A DNA stretch of 64,000 nt from Aeromicrobium marinum DSM 15272 (GCF_000160775.2 NZ_CM001024.1:2222686-2286685), one strand, 5' to 3'. Positions 51,677 through 60,078 are shown, counted from the first letter of the stretch. Notes: generated by a model from the sequence alone, not told the origin. Program-made: numbers and translations.

Positions 51677-52546
51677 ATGTCGAAGCCACGAGTCGCGGCG
51701 ACGCCGTCGCGTGACCGTCGTCCGGCGCCGAACCTGAGCCGAGAGGACGCGGAGAACTACGCCGCGTGGTTCGCGCTGCTGGCCGACCCCACGCGGGTCC
51801 GCCTGTTGCACCACCTCTCCACCTCGCCCGCCGGAGCGTTGAGGATCGGCGACCTGGCCCATCAGCTGGAGATCAGCCAGAGCACCTGCAGCCACCACGC
51901 CGACCTGCTGAAGAAGCTGGGATTCGTCGTGGTCGACAAGGTCGGCACCTCCAGCGTGGTGTCGGTCAACACCGCCTGCTGCACCGGCCTCCCCCACGCC
52001 GCCGATGTCGTCATGGGTTCGCTCGCGGCGCCCCCCTGCTGCCCCGCGGACCTGCCGACCGACGTGGCCGTGCGCCCGGTGGCGGACGCGGACATGCCGC
52101 GCGTGCTCGCCATCTACGACCAAGGCCTGGCGACCCGCAACGCGACCTTCGAGACCACCGTCCCGAGCGCGGACCAGCTGCGGTCCCGGTGGCGTCCCGG
52201 GCTGGCCTGGGTGGCCGAGCTCGACGGCGAGGTCGTCGGCTGGACCGCGGTGACGCCGACCTCGGACCGCGAGTGCTACGCCGGCGTCGGCGAGACCTCC
52301 GTGTACGTCGCGGAGTCGGCCCGGGGCCGCGGCGTCGGCAAGGCCCTGCTGTTCGCCCAGGTCACCGAGGCGGACGCCGCCGGGCTCTGGACCCTGCAGA
52401 CGTCGATCTTCCCGGAGAACCGCGCCAGCCTCGCCCTGCACCACTCGGCCGGCTACCGGACCCTCGCGGTGCGGACCCGCATCGGTCAGCTCGACGGCGT
52501 GTGGCGCGACACCGTACTGCTGGAACGTCGCAGCCACGTCCTCTGA
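51677..52546 (+). CDS. ArsR repressor fused to ArsN-like N-acetyltransferase
   Basis: A 289-aa fusion. The first 115 or so residues are an ArsR winged helix (WFALLADPTRVRLLHHL; EISQSTCSHHADLLKKLGFV) followed by Cys pairs NTACCTGLP and APPCCPADLP, likely arsenite ligands. The rest is a GNAT domain (VAVRPVADADMPRVLAIYDQGL; ESARGRGVGKALL) of the ArsN/phosphinothricin acetyltransferase type. ArsN1 enzymes acetylate arsinothricin. The fusion would couple arsenic sensing to detoxification. The ATG at 51677 is divergent from the flavoprotein, with operators between. Confidence 0.85.
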   Translation: MSKPRVAATPSRDRRPAPNLSREDAENYAAWFALLADPTRVRLLHHLSTSPAGALRIGDLAHQLEISQSTCSHHADLLKKLGFVVVDKVGTSSVVSVNTACCTGLPHAADVVMGSLAAPPCCPADLPTDVAVRPVADADMPRVLAIYDQGLATRNATFETTVPSADQLRSRWRPGLAWVAELDGEVVGWTAVTPTSDRECYAGVGETSVYVAESARGRGVGKALLFAQVTEADAAGLWTLQTSIFPENRASLALHHSAGYRTLAVRTRIGQLDGVWRDTVLLERRSHVL

Positions 52547-52574
52547 GCACCTCGACGCACGGGGCAGGCCCTTG

Positions 52575-52988
52575 CTATGCCTCGGCCGCCGGGGTGAGGG
52601 ACGCCAACAGCGCCTCGATGCGAGTCCGGATCTCGTCACGGATCGGTCGGACCGACTCGATGCCCTGACCGGCCGGGTCGTCGAGCACCCAGTCCTCGTA
52701 GCGCTTCCCGGGAAAGTACGGGCACTCATCGCCGCACCCCATGGTGATGACGACATCGGACTCGAGCACGGCCTGCTCGGTGAGCTTCTTGGGCTGCTCG
52801 CCGGCGATGTCGATGCCGACCTCGGCCATCGCCGCGACCGCGACCGGGTTGATCTGCTCGCCGGGCATCGACCCGGCCGACCGGACCTCGACCGCACCCT
52901 CGGACAGCGTGGAGAGGAACCCGGCGGCCATCTGGGACCGGCCGGCGTTGTGGACGCAGACGAACAGGACGGAGGGACGATCAGTCAC
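52575..52988 (-). CDS. arsC: Arsenate reductase, LMW-phosphatase type
   Basis: Reduces arsenate to arsenite with a thiol partner. The 137-aa protein has the CVHNAGRSQMA active-site loop (C-x5-R-S) and later cysteines in MGCGDECPYFPG, and DWVLDDPAGQG with the acid. These match the mycothiol/thioredoxin-linked actinobacterial ArsC. It starts at the GTG 52988 and overlaps the end of acr3 by eight bases, so it is translated from the same operon. Confidence 0.92.
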   Translation of the reverse strand: MTDRPSVLFVCVHNAGRSQMAAGFLSTLSEGAVEVRSAGSMPGEQINPVAVAAMAEVGIDIAGEQPKKLTEQAVLESDVVITMGCGDECPYFPGKRYEDWVLDDPAGQGIESVRPIRDEIRTRIEALLASLTPAAEA

Positions 52989-54087
52989 GGGTGACTCCTC
53001 GGGCAGCGTCGGTGGACGGGAAGAACCGTCGCGCCCACAGCGCGACGTAGACGAGGCCGACGAGGACCGGCACCTCGATGAGCGGGCCGACGACCCCGGC
53101 CAGCGCCTGACCCGAGGTGACGCCGAAGGTGCCGATCGCCACGGCGATGGCCAGTTCGAAGTTGTTGCCCGACGCCGTGAAGGCCAGCGTCGCGGTCTTG
53201 GCGTAGCCGAGGCCGAGCCACCGCCCCACCACCATGCCGAGCGCGAACGTCACGGCGAAGTACACCAGCAGCGGTACCGCGATTCGCACGACGTCGAACG
53301 GCTCGCTCGTGATGGCGTCGCCCTGCAGGGCGAAGAGCACGACGATCGTGAACAGCAGCCCGTAGAGGGCCCACGGACCGAGGCGCGGCAGGAAGGTCTC
53401 CTCGTACCACTCACGCCCCTTCGCCCGCTCCCCGATCGTGCGGGTGAGGAAACCCGCCACCAACGGGATCCCTAGGAACACCAGGACGCTCACGGTGATC
53501 GCCCAGAACGAGAAGTCGGCGCTCGTGGTCTCGAGCCCCAGCCAGCCGGGCAGTGTCTGCAGGTAGAACCAGCCGAGGGCAGAGAAGGCGAACACCTGGA
53601 AGACCGAGTTGATCGCCACCAGCACGGCGGCGGCCTCTCGGTCGCCGCAGGCCAGGTCGTTCCAGATCAGCACCATCGCGATGCAGCGCGCGAGACCGAC
53701 GATGATCAGGCCGGTGCGGAACTCCGGCAGGTCGGGCAGCAGCAGCCACGCCAAGGCGAACATCAACGCGGGTCCGATCACCCAGTTGAGGACCAGAGAG
53801 GCGGCGAGGAGCCGGCGGTCGCCGGTGACCCGATGGGTCTCGTCGTACCGGACCTTCGCGAGGACGGGGTACATCATGACCAGCAGCCCGACGGCGATCG
53901 GCAACGACACCGAGCCGATCTTCGCCTGGTCGAGCGCGTCGTCGAGCCCGTCGACGGTGCGGCCCAGCACGAGGCCGACCGCCATCGCCACGACGATCCA
54001 CACCGGGAGGAAGCGGTCGAGCCGGGACAGGCCAGCCACGACCTCGGCGTCGGACCGGGCTGCTGGGCGGGGCTCGGCTGAGGTCAC
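52981..54087 (-). CDS. acr3: Acr3-family arsenite efflux transporter
   Basis: Ten-helix membrane exporter of As(III), 368 aa. Conserved features are MMYPVLAKVRYDE, LVLNWVIGPALMFALAWL and GLARCIAMVLIWNDLACGD, the last holding the essential cysteine of helix 4 (GLARCIAMV). It is the first gene of the acr3-arsC operon, starting at a GTG. It lies downstream of an ATCGAC(ATCT)GTCGAT operator shared with the divergent arsR. Confidence 0.93.
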   Translation of the reverse strand: MTSAEPRPAARSDAEVVAGLSRLDRFLPVWIVVAMAVGLVLGRTVDGLDDALDQAKIGSVSLPIAVGLLVMMYPVLAKVRYDETHRVTGDRRLLAASLVLNWVIGPALMFALAWLLLPDLPEFRTGLIIVGLARCIAMVLIWNDLACGDREAAAVLVAINSVFQVFAFSALGWFYLQTLPGWLGLETTSADFSFWAITVSVLVFLGIPLVAGFLTRTIGERAKGREWYEETFLPRLGPWALYGLLFTIVVLFALQGDAITSEPFDVVRIAVPLLVYFAVTFALGMVVGRWLGLGYAKTATLAFTASGNNFELAIAVAIGTFGVTSGQALAGVVGPLIEVPVLVGLVYVALWARRFFPSTDAARGVTRD

Positions 54088-54128
54088 GCGGACTCCTGGG
54101 AGATGCGGGAGGGGCGACGGGAGAACCC

Positions 54129-54199
54129 ATCGACATCTGTCGATCTAGTCAAGCACATCCGGCGGGCGCATCGACCACCGCATCGGCGACGGTCGATGC
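54129..54199. promoter_or_regulatory. ArsR operators between acr3 and arsR
   Basis: ATCGAC(ATCT)GTCGAT at 54129-54144 and GCATCGACC at 54168-54176, repeated inverted as GGTCGATGC at 54191-54199. Both lie in the divergent gap and match the arms upstream of the ArsR-ArsN gene. Confidence 0.7.
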
Positions 54200-54213
54200 G
54201 TCATACTCGACGC

Positions 54214-54555
54214 ATGACCTCCGCCGACCCGATCTGCTGCGTGCCGCTGACGTCGGCGCCGATCGGCACGGACGCCGCGGCGACCCTCGCGCGGACGTTC
54301 AAGGCGTTGGGCGATCCCACCCGCGTTCGCCTGTTGTCGCTCGTGGCGGCGCACGCGGGTGGCGAGGCCTGCGTCTGCGACATCACCGAGCCCCTCGGCC
54401 TGAGTCAACCGACCGTCTCGCACCACCTGAAGGTGCTGGTGGATGCCGGACTCCTGGCCCGCGAGCAGCGCGGGATCTGGGCGTTCTACTCGGTCGTGCC
54501 TGGCGCGCTCGGCCGACTGGCCGAGGTGCTGCGCGACCCGGTCGCGTCGAACTAG
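54214..54555 (+). CDS. arsR: ArsR-family arsenic-responsive repressor
   Basis: A 113-aa winged-helix repressor. N-terminal cysteines PICCVPL and the helix-3 metal motif EACVCDITEPLGLSQPTVSHHLKVL give the arsenite-sensing set. The ATG at 54214 starts the family N-terminus; an upstream in-frame start would add unlikely sequence. It is divergent from acr3-arsC and probably represses both, relieved by arsenite. Confidence 0.9.
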   Translation: MTSADPICCVPLTSAPIGTDAAATLARTFKALGDPTRVRLLSLVAAHAGGEACVCDITEPLGLSQPTVSHHLKVLVDAGLLAREQRGIWAFYSVVPGALGRLAEVLRDPVASN

Positions 54556-54932
54556 CCGGCCACGAGCACGGCGACCAACAGACCGGCGACCACGACGGCC
54601 AGACCGACGCCGAGCAGGATCGGACCGATGAATCCCGGCAGCGGACCGCCCGTGCGCATCGCTCGCTCGGACCCGCGCCATCGCACCACGGCGTGGCCGA
54701 AGAACCCGAGGGCCAGCACCAGCAGGGCCGCCGCTGCGATCTCGCGTTCGACCTCGGGGAGGTCGAGGATCGGGCTGCGGACGGCCAGGGCCCCGGCGGC
54801 GACCGCCAGTCCGGTGCGCGTCCACGCCAGGTAGGTGCGCTCGTTGGCCAGGCTGAATCGCGCGTCGGGCTCGCCCCCGACGCGGTAGACCGATCGGGGC
54901 CGCCGGGGGTCGTCCTGCTCACGTGCGTCCAC
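54552..54932 (-). CDS. DUF202 family membrane protein
   Basis: A 126-aa protein beginning with a charged segment and the DUF202 hallmark RFSLANERTYLAWTRTGLAVAAGALA, followed by three helices. Its role is unknown; DUF202 proteins are common next to transporters. The GTG at 54932 is overlapped by the AAGGAG; a GTG at 54950 is an alternative. It shares its 5' gap and a CsoR-type operator with the divergent MMPL gene. Confidence 0.8.
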   Translation of the reverse strand: MDAREQDDPRRPRSVYRVGGEPDARFSLANERTYLAWTRTGLAVAAGALAVRSPILDLPEVEREIAAAALLVLALGFFGHAVVRWRGSERAMRTGGPLPGFIGPILLGVGLAVVVAGLLVAVLVAG

Positions 54933-54972
54933 TCCTTCATCGTGCCTCACCCCGTCGACACCACAGCTCACA

Positions 54973-54988
54973 ATACCCCGGGGGGTAT
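54973..54988. promoter_or_regulatory. CsoR/CstR-type operator 1
   Basis: ATACCCCGGGGGGTAT, two perfect seven-bp arms around two bases, upstream of the MMPL gene and of the divergent DUF202 gene. It matches the three related sites in this cluster. Confidence 0.8.
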
Positions 54989-55034
54989 CTGCTACAGTCA
55001 GCCGCGACCTGATCCGGCTCCCCGAGGAAGACCC

Positions 55035-57188
55035 ATGACGACCACCACCGAGCGACCCGCTCCCCCCGCCGCCCAGCACCGACCGCCCGGTCCCCTCGGC
55101 CGACTCGGCACCCGGATGGTCGACCACGCACGCGCCGTCGCCGTGGTGTGGGTGCTGGTCATCGCCGGACTCGGGTCGTTCGCGCCCAGCGTGTTCAGCG
55201 ACCTCGCCGGGGCCGGCTGGCAGGCCGACGACTCGGACTCGGTCGCGGCGCGCGAGCTGGCCGAGGAGCACTTCGGCGGCAACGCGTCGCACGCACTGCA
55301 GCTGGTGGTCCACACGCCCGACGGCTCGGTCGACGACCCCGCAGCCGTGGAGGCGCTCGACGCGGCCACCGGAATCCTCGCGGCGGACGCGCGGTTCGCC
55401 ACGATCGTGCCGCCACGGCGGGGAATGACCGTCAGCCAGGACGGGCGCACGGCGATCCTGCTCGCCGGCGCGGCCGCGAGCCCCGACGACATGGTGCGCG
55501 CCGTCGACGATCTCTCGGACGAGCTCACGGCGCTGTCGGGCGACGGGGTCGAGGTGTACCCCACCGGCGCGTCGGCGCTGTGGAGCGACTTCAACCACGC
55601 CAACCACGACGCGATGATCAAGGCCGAGCTGATCTCGTGGCCCGTGACCCTGACGATCATGGTGATCGCCTTCGGTTCGCTGGTCGCCGCCGGCCTCCCC
55701 CTGCTGCTCACGATGGCCGGCCTCGGTGCGTCCGCCGGCGCGCTCGTGCTGCTCAACCAGGTCGTCCCGATCTCCGTCTGGGCGATGAACTTCGCGATGA
55801 TGTTCGCGCTCGCCCTGGGGATCGACTACGCCCTGTTCCTCGTGCACCGGTTCCGGTCGGCACTCCACCACGGCAGCTCTCCCCGACAGGCGGTCGCCGA
55901 GACGATGGACACCGCGGGCAAGGCCGTCCTGCTGTCGGGACTGACCGTGCTCGTCAGCCTCTCGGCGGTCCTGGTGGTGCCCGCACCGGCCGTCCGCACG
56001 ATGGCGGTCGGCATCATGCTCGCCGTCGTGTTCGTGCTGGCCGCCACCCTCACCCTGCTGCCCGCCGTGCTCGGCGCCCTCGGCCCGCGGGTCGACCGGG
56101 CCGGGCTGCCCTGGGCGAAGGCCCACCAGCCCCGGTCGCCGAAGTTCGCTGCCTGGGGCCGGTTGCTGCACCGCCGGCCGTGGCCGTTCGCCATCGCCTC
56201 GGTGGGCATCCTGGTGGCCCTCGCCATCCCGGTGTTCGGCCTCAAGGTCGCGATGCCGTCCATCGAGGTCGTCCCCGAGGACGCGCCCGTGCGTCAGGGC
56301 TACGCCGTGGTGCAGGAGTCGTTCGGTGACGGCGCCCCCGGTGCCCTGCAGGTGATCGCGCCGGCCACGGACACCGATGAGGTCCTGGCGGCGCTCGCAG
56401 GACGCGGCGACGACCTCGCGATGATCACCCCCGCCCAGCCCGCCCTCGACGACAGCGGGCTGGTGATGGTGCAGGCCATCCCCTCGGTCGACCCCTCCGA
56501 CCCCGCGATGGAGGACATCCTGTCGGGGATGCGCGCGGACCTGCCGTCCTCGGCGGTCGTCGGCGGCGCCCCGGCGGAGAACCTGGACCTTCAGAAGGCC
56601 CTGAACACCTGGTTCCCGGTCGTCGTCGGCATCATCCTGACCCTCGGGTTCGTGCTGCTGCTGATCGCGCTGCAGGCGCCGCTGATCGCGCTGCTGGGCA
56701 CCCTGGTGAGCCTGCTGTCGACGGCGGCGGCGTTCGGCGTGGCCCGCCTGGTGTTCCAGGAGGGCGTCGGGGCCGACCTGCTCGGGTTCGAGCCCCAGGG
56801 GTTCCTCAACGGATGGGGACCGGTGTTCTTCTTCGCGATGATCTTCGCGATCGCGATGGACTACACGGTGTTCCTGCTGGCGACCGCCAAGGAGCACTAC
56901 GAGCTCTCGCAGGATCCCGAGACCGCCCAGGTCGACGGCCTGGCCCACTCCGGCCGGGTGATCTTCGCCGCGGCCGCGGTGATGGTCGCTGTCTTCTTCA
57001 CCTTTGCGCTCGCCGAGCCCCTGCCGCCGAAGGAGATGGGCATCATCCTGGGCCTCGCGGTGCTGCTCGACGCGGCGCTGGTCCGCCTGATCCTGCTGCC
57101 CGTCATCCTCCGGCTGACCGGACACGGCGCGTGGTGGTCGCCGGCCTGGCTGCGCCGGGTGCTGCCGTCGGTGCGCTTCTCGCACTGA
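55035..57188 (+). CDS. MMPL-family (RND) exporter
   Basis: A 717-aa membrane exporter of the MMPL family. The first helix is at about residues 32-52, followed by a large extracytoplasmic loop, a five-helix block with GSLVAAGLPLLLTMAGLG and ALGIDYALFLVHRFR, a second loop, and a second block with FAIAMDYTVFLLATAKEHYE. The two Asp-Tyr pairs are the proton-relay residues of MMPL proteins. GAGGA lies eight bases before the ATG. The substrate is unknown; the CsoR/CstR operator places it under the sulfur- or metal-stress repressor. Confidence 0.9.
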   Translation: MTTTTERPAPPAAQHRPPGPLGRLGTRMVDHARAVAVVWVLVIAGLGSFAPSVFSDLAGAGWQADDSDSVAARELAEEHFGGNASHALQLVVHTPDGSVDDPAAVEALDAATGILAADARFATIVPPRRGMTVSQDGRTAILLAGAAASPDDMVRAVDDLSDELTALSGDGVEVYPTGASALWSDFNHANHDAMIKAELISWPVTLTIMVIAFGSLVAAGLPLLLTMAGLGASAGALVLLNQVVPISVWAMNFAMMFALALGIDYALFLVHRFRSALHHGSSPRQAVAETMDTAGKAVLLSGLTVLVSLSAVLVVPAPAVRTMAVGIMLAVVFVLAATLTLLPAVLGALGPRVDRAGLPWAKAHQPRSPKFAAWGRLLHRRPWPFAIASVGILVALAIPVFGLKVAMPSIEVVPEDAPVRQGYAVVQESFGDGAPGALQVIAPATDTDEVLAALAGRGDDLAMITPAQPALDDSGLVMVQAIPSVDPSDPAMEDILSGMRADLPSSAVVGGAPAENLDLQKALNTWFPVVVGIILTLGFVLLLIALQAPLIALLGTLVSLLSTAAAFGVARLVFQEGVGADLLGFEPQGFLNGWGPVFFFAMIFAIAMDYTVFLLATAKEHYELSQDPETAQVDGLAHSGRVIFAAAAVMVAVFFTFALAEPLPPKEMGIILGLAVLLDAALVRLILLPVILRLTGHGAWWSPAWLRRVLPSVRFSH

Positions 57189-57192
57189 CCCG

Positions 57193-58116
57193 ATGCCGTC
57201 GGACGCGGAGTTCGCCGAGGAGCTGGTCGCCCTGCGCGACCGGCTCCTCGCGTACGCCCGCCGGCTGACCGCATCCGGGGACCAGGGCGATGCGGAGGAC
57301 CTCGTGCAGGCAACGGTCGAGCGGGCGTGGGCTCGGCGCGGGACGTTCCGTGGTGAGGCGAGCGCCAGCACCTGGGTGCACCGGATCCTCATCAACCTCG
57401 CCCACGACCGCGCCCGGCGGACCCACGAGGTGCCCCTGGCCCCGATCCCCGACCGACCGGTCCCCGACGTGCACCACCTCGACCTGGAGCGCGCCGAGGA
57501 CTCCGCGGTCGTCCGCGCGGCGCTGAGCCGGTTGTCCGTCCCGGACCGCGCCGTCATCGCCCTACGGGATGCCGAGGGGTGGAGCATGGTCGACACCGCG
57601 GCCGTCGTGGGGTGCTCGGTCCCGAGCACCCAGAAGCGACTGCAGCGGGCTCGGGCACGTCTGGCCCGGTCCGTCGAGCTGGTGCGGGCCGAGAAGGCAC
57701 CCGTCCCCCTGCTCGGGTGCTCCGAGGCTCGCGTCCTGGCGGCCGCCTACCTGGCGGGGACCCTCAGCGACCGGCACGCCCTCTCGGTCGAGGCGCATCT
57801 CGCCGCGTGCGCCGCGTGCCCGCCGGTCCTGCAGGCTCTGCCGACCGTGCGAGAAGCGGTCGCCGGCGGCCGGCTGTCCCTCCGGGGTCTGTCAGGCGTC
57901 GCGACCACGGATCAGGAACCCGACGAGGCAGACGTCGAGGAGCCCGGCCAGCAAAGGGACGACGCCGACGACCGCGAGCACGACACCGCCGGCGCCGCCG
58001 ACCGCGGCCAGTCCCACGATGATCATCGCGACTCCTGCCACGATGCGCAGCAGACGTCCGGCGGGGCTGTTCATGAAGGTGACGAAGGCCATGGAAGTTC
58101 CTCTGTTCGGCGGTGA
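57193..58116 (+). CDS. ECF-type sigma factor with Cys-rich tail
   Basis: Extracytoplasmic-function sigma factor. Region 2 reads DAEDLVQATVERAWARRGTF with TWVHRILINLAHDRARR, and region 4 reads RLSVPDRAVIALRDAEGWS, VGCSVPSTQKRLQRARARL. After it a zinc-finger-like segment follows (HLAACAACPPVLQ), typical of fused anti-sigma elements. It starts four bases after the MMPL stop. The last 75 codons (57892-58116) are antisense to the YgaP-like gene and have no recognisable fold; the functional end may be earlier or the frame altered. Confidence 0.75.
   Translation: MPSDAEFAEELVALRDRLLAYARRLTASGDQGDAEDLVQATVERAWARRGTFRGEASASTWVHRILINLAHDRARRTHEVPLAPIPDRPVPDVHHLDLERAEDSAVVRAALSRLSVPDRAVIALRDAEGWSMVDTAAVVGCSVPSTQKRLQRARARLARSVELVRAEKAPVPLLGCSEARVLAAAYLAGTLSDRHALSVEAHLAACAACPPVLQALPTVREAVAGGRLSLRGLSGVATTDQEPDEADVEEPGQQRDDADDREHDTAGAADRGQSHDDHRDSCHDAQQTSGGAVHEGDEGHGSSSVRR
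57892..58092 (-). CDS. YgaP-like DUF2892 membrane protein
   Basis: A 66-aa membrane protein with the DUF2892 start FMNSPAGRLLRIVAGVAMI, two short helices and a Cys (LLDVCLVG). DUF2892 domains are fused to or encoded beside rhodaneses (YgaP), consistent with the next gene. GAGGAAC precedes the ATG at 58092. It overlaps the end of the sigma factor frame on the other strand. Confidence 0.75.
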   Translation of the reverse strand: MAFVTFMNSPAGRLLRIVAGVAMIIVGLAAVGGAGGVVLAVVGVVPLLAGLLDVCLVGFLIRGRDA

Positions 58117-58176
58117 TGACTTCTGTTGGACGGCCGGCGAAGCATTTTCGGACAGGATCACCACGACCGAGTTCGC

Positions 58177-58629
58177 CTAGTCCGCGACGACCTCGCCTCC
58201 GGCGTCCTGCCAGGCCTGGATCCCCCCGGCCAGGTGGTAGGTCGAGGTGAAGCCGGCGTCGACCATCAGGTCGACCGCCACGGCCGACCGGTTGGCCGAG
58301 CGGCAGTAGACCGCGTACGGCACGGCCGGGTCGAGCTCGGCGATCCGATCGGCGAAGTCGGGGGCCTGCACGTCGATCAGCACGGCACCCGGCAGGTGGC
58401 CGGCGGCGAACTCCTCGGGGGTCCGGACGTCGACGACGACCGTCCCCGTCCGCTTGAGGGCCGCCGCGAACTCGGTCGCGTCGACCTCGGCGCCGTTCGA
58501 CGGCGCGGCGGAGGCGGTGGGGCCCGCCGAGACACTGACCGACGACGAGCTGCCCGCGCCGCTCGAACCGCAGGCGCCGATCGTCAGGGCGGCGACCGTG
58601 GCGAGGACGGCGAGCCGGGCGAGCCTCAT
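58177..58629 (-). CDS. Rhodanese-domain lipoprotein
   Basis: Secreted, lipid-anchored sulfurtransferase. Signal peptide with lipobox IGAC (Cys20), a Ser/Ala-rich spacer, then a rhodanese domain (VVVDVRTPEEFAAGHLPGAV; active loop YCRSANRS with catalytic Cys; HLAGGIQAW). The 150-aa protein probably handles sulfane sulfur outside the membrane. It is coupled to the preceding DUF2892 gene by a four-base overlap. Confidence 0.9.
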   Translation of the reverse strand: MRLARLAVLATVAALTIGACGSSGAGSSSSVSVSAGPTASAAPSNGAEVDATEFAAALKRTGTVVVDVRTPEEFAAGHLPGAVLIDVQAPDFADRIAELDPAVPYAVYCRSANRSAVAVDLMVDAGFTSTYHLAGGIQAWQDAGGEVVAD

Positions 58630-58844
58630 CGGCCGGCCGGCTGCCACGCACACGAGTCGGCACTCAGGGCGCAGACCGGACAGAAGCCGGTGACCCCGGT
58701 CAGCAGCGGCGCCAGGGCGACCACGGCCATGACCGTGCCGGCGGTCCCGCCGACGACCACGAGTCCGACCACGATGAGGACGAGACCGACAGCCACGCGC
58801 ACGAGTCGACCCCACGGGCCGTTCATGAAGGACAGGAAGGACAT
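58626..58844 (-). CDS. DUF2892 membrane protein with C-P-V-C
   Basis: A 72-aa protein with the DUF2892 N-terminus FMNGPWGRLVRVAVGLVLIVVG, two helices, and a CPVC pair in TGFCPVCALSADSC. The cysteines suggest thiol or persulfide chemistry. It heads the rhodanese operon, directly behind CsoR/CstR operator 2; its stop overlaps the rhodanese start. Confidence 0.8.
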   Translation of the reverse strand: MSFLSFMNGPWGRLVRVAVGLVLIVVGLVVVGGTAGTVMAVVALAPLLTGVTGFCPVCALSADSCAWQPAGR

Positions 58845-58873
58845 GACGCCTCTTTCTCTCGGAGACCGTCAGT

Positions 58874-58889
58874 ATACCCCTAGGGGTAT
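58874..58889. promoter_or_regulatory. CsoR/CstR-type operator 2
   Basis: ATACCCCTAGGGGTAT is a perfect 16-bp palindrome in the gap between the DUF2892-rhodanese operon and the divergent methyltransferase. It overlaps a TATACT -10-like box on the minus strand. Confidence 0.85.
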
Positions 58890-58924
58890 TTGACATGTCG
58901 AGCGCGGACCATGAGGATCACCCC

Positions 58925-59560
58925 ATGGGACTTGCCGAGCAGTGGGACCGACACGTCGTGCCGCGCCTCGTCGACGTGGCACTCAACGACCGCATGACGC
59001 ACCGGTGGCGCGAGTCGGTAGCGGCCGGCGCGCGGGGCACCGTGCTGGACGTGGGGTTCGGCTCCGGCCGCAACCTGCCGTTCCTCGACCCGGCCGTGGT
59101 CGACCGGGTGCTGGTGGTCGAACCGTCCGACGTGGCGTGGGAGCGGTCGGCCGCGGCGCGCCGGGCCTTCGGGCGGCCGGTCGAGCGCGTGGGCCTCGAC
59201 GGCGCCGCCCTCGACCTCGCGGCCGACAGCGTCGACACCGCGGTGACCACGTGGACCCTCTGCACGATCCCCGACGTCACCAGCGCCCTGGCCGAGATGG
59301 CGCGGGTGGTGCGACCCGGTGGCACCCTGCGGTTCGCCGAGCACTCGCTGGCCCCCGACGCCGGTCCCCGCCGGACGGCACGACGCATCCAGCCGGTGTG
59401 GGGCCGGTTGGCCGGCGGCTGCCACCTGACGCGCGACATCCCCCGTCTGGTCGCGGACGCGGGCTACGAGGTGACCCTCACGCAGACCAGGTACGCGACA
59501 CCGCTGCGCGCCACCCGGTTCTCCAGCTGGTTCGTCACGGGCTCGGCCACGCCCCGCTGA
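58925..59560 (+). CDS. Class I SAM-dependent methyltransferase
   Basis: A 211-aa UbiE/MenG-like methyltransferase with motif I VLDVGFGSGRNLPFL, the acidic VVEPSD motif, and TTWTLCTIPDV and MARVVRPGGTLRFAEHSL. The substrate is unknown; similar proteins methylate lipids, quinones or small thiols. The ATG at 58925 has GAGGA seven bases upstream and was preferred to the ATG at 58895. CsoR/CstR operator 2 is directly upstream. Confidence 0.8.
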   Translation: MGLAEQWDRHVVPRLVDVALNDRMTHRWRESVAAGARGTVLDVGFGSGRNLPFLDPAVVDRVLVVEPSDVAWERSAAARRAFGRPVERVGLDGAALDLAADSVDTAVTTWTLCTIPDVTSALAEMARVVRPGGTLRFAEHSLAPDAGPRRTARRIQPVWGRLAGGCHLTRDIPRLVADAGYEVTLTQTRYATPLRATRFSSWFVTGSATPR

Positions 59561-59563
59561 CCC

Positions 59564-59824
59564 TCAGGCCAGGGAGAGGAACATCTTCTCCATCTGCTCG
59601 ACGTCCATGTCGCCGCTGTCGGGATCGGCCATGCACTGCCGGAGTCCGAGCGCGATGGTCGCGAACCCGGCACGGTCGACGGCCTTGGAGACGGCCGCGA
59701 GCTGCATGACGACGTCCTGGCACTCCCGACCCTCCTCGATCATCGTCAGGATGCCGCCGATCTGACCCTGGGCGCGACGGAGTCGTCGCACCACGGCCTG
59801 CATGTCGTCACGGTCCAGTTGCAT
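59564..59824 (-). CDS. CsoR-family repressor, probably CstR-type persulfide sensor
   Basis: An 86-aa four-helix repressor of the CsoR/RcnR family: LRRAQGQIGGILTMIEEGRECQDVVMQLAAVSKAVDRAGF-type core. Ligand positions show Cys in GRECQDV and Cys in GLRQC; the histidine of copper-sensing CsoR (HxxxC) is replaced by a leucine/glycine segment. Two Cys without His is the CstR pattern, which senses sulfane sulfur by di- or polysulfide bonding. Operators of the ATACCCC type lie before it and before the rhodanese, methyltransferase, MMPL and CoA-disulfide reductase genes. Confidence 0.82.
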   Translation of the reverse strand: MQLDRDDMQAVVRRLRRAQGQIGGILTMIEEGRECQDVVMQLAAVSKAVDRAGFATIALGLRQCMADPDSGDMDVEQMEKMFLSLA

Positions 59825-59850
59825 GACGCCTCCTCGTGTCGATCACCACG

Positions 59851-59866
59851 ATACCCCGGGGTGCAT
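59851..59866. promoter_or_regulatory. Degenerate CsoR/CstR-type operator 3
   Basis: ATACCCCGGGGTGCAT has one perfect arm and a weak second arm, 27 bases upstream of the repressor start. This suggests autoregulation at lower affinity. Confidence 0.6.
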
Positions 59867-59869
59867 GGG

Positions 59870-60031
59870 TCACCGCCGGAACCAGGAGCGGCGGGGAACC
59901 GTGGACGACTGCTTCTCGTGTCCGACACAGCGGGCCGAGCGCGGCACGCCGGCCAGCGCCTCCTCCACGTGCTGGCCGCACCCGGCCCACGTCGGCTTCT
60001 TGCACTCCTTGCAGAGGATCTGTCGGCACAT
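59870..60031 (-). CDS. 53-aa Cys-rich small protein
   Basis: Begins MCRQILCKECKKPTWAGCGQHVEEALAGVP, with Cys at 2, 7, 10, 18 and 35 and several His. It belongs to a very common actinobacterial small-protein type of the MCR...TWAGCGxHV pattern; it is presumably zinc-binding, function unknown. GGGAGAGG lies close before the ATG at 60031. Its promoter (TATAGT at 60076-60081 on the minus strand) overlaps operator 4. Confidence 0.7.
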   Translation of the reverse strand: MCRQILCKECKKPTWAGCGQHVEEALAGVPRSARCVGHEKQSSTVPRRSWFRR

Positions 60032-60078
60032 GGCCTCTCCCTTCGTCGGTGCGGTCGACGACCGCTCGTGCCATCACT

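Noticed and set aside
54933-57629. A very long minus-strand frame over the MMPL gene
   Set aside because: It is low-complexity, Arg/His/Gly-rich, and antisense to a gene with clear MMPL motifs; only its last 126 codons are real (DUF202).
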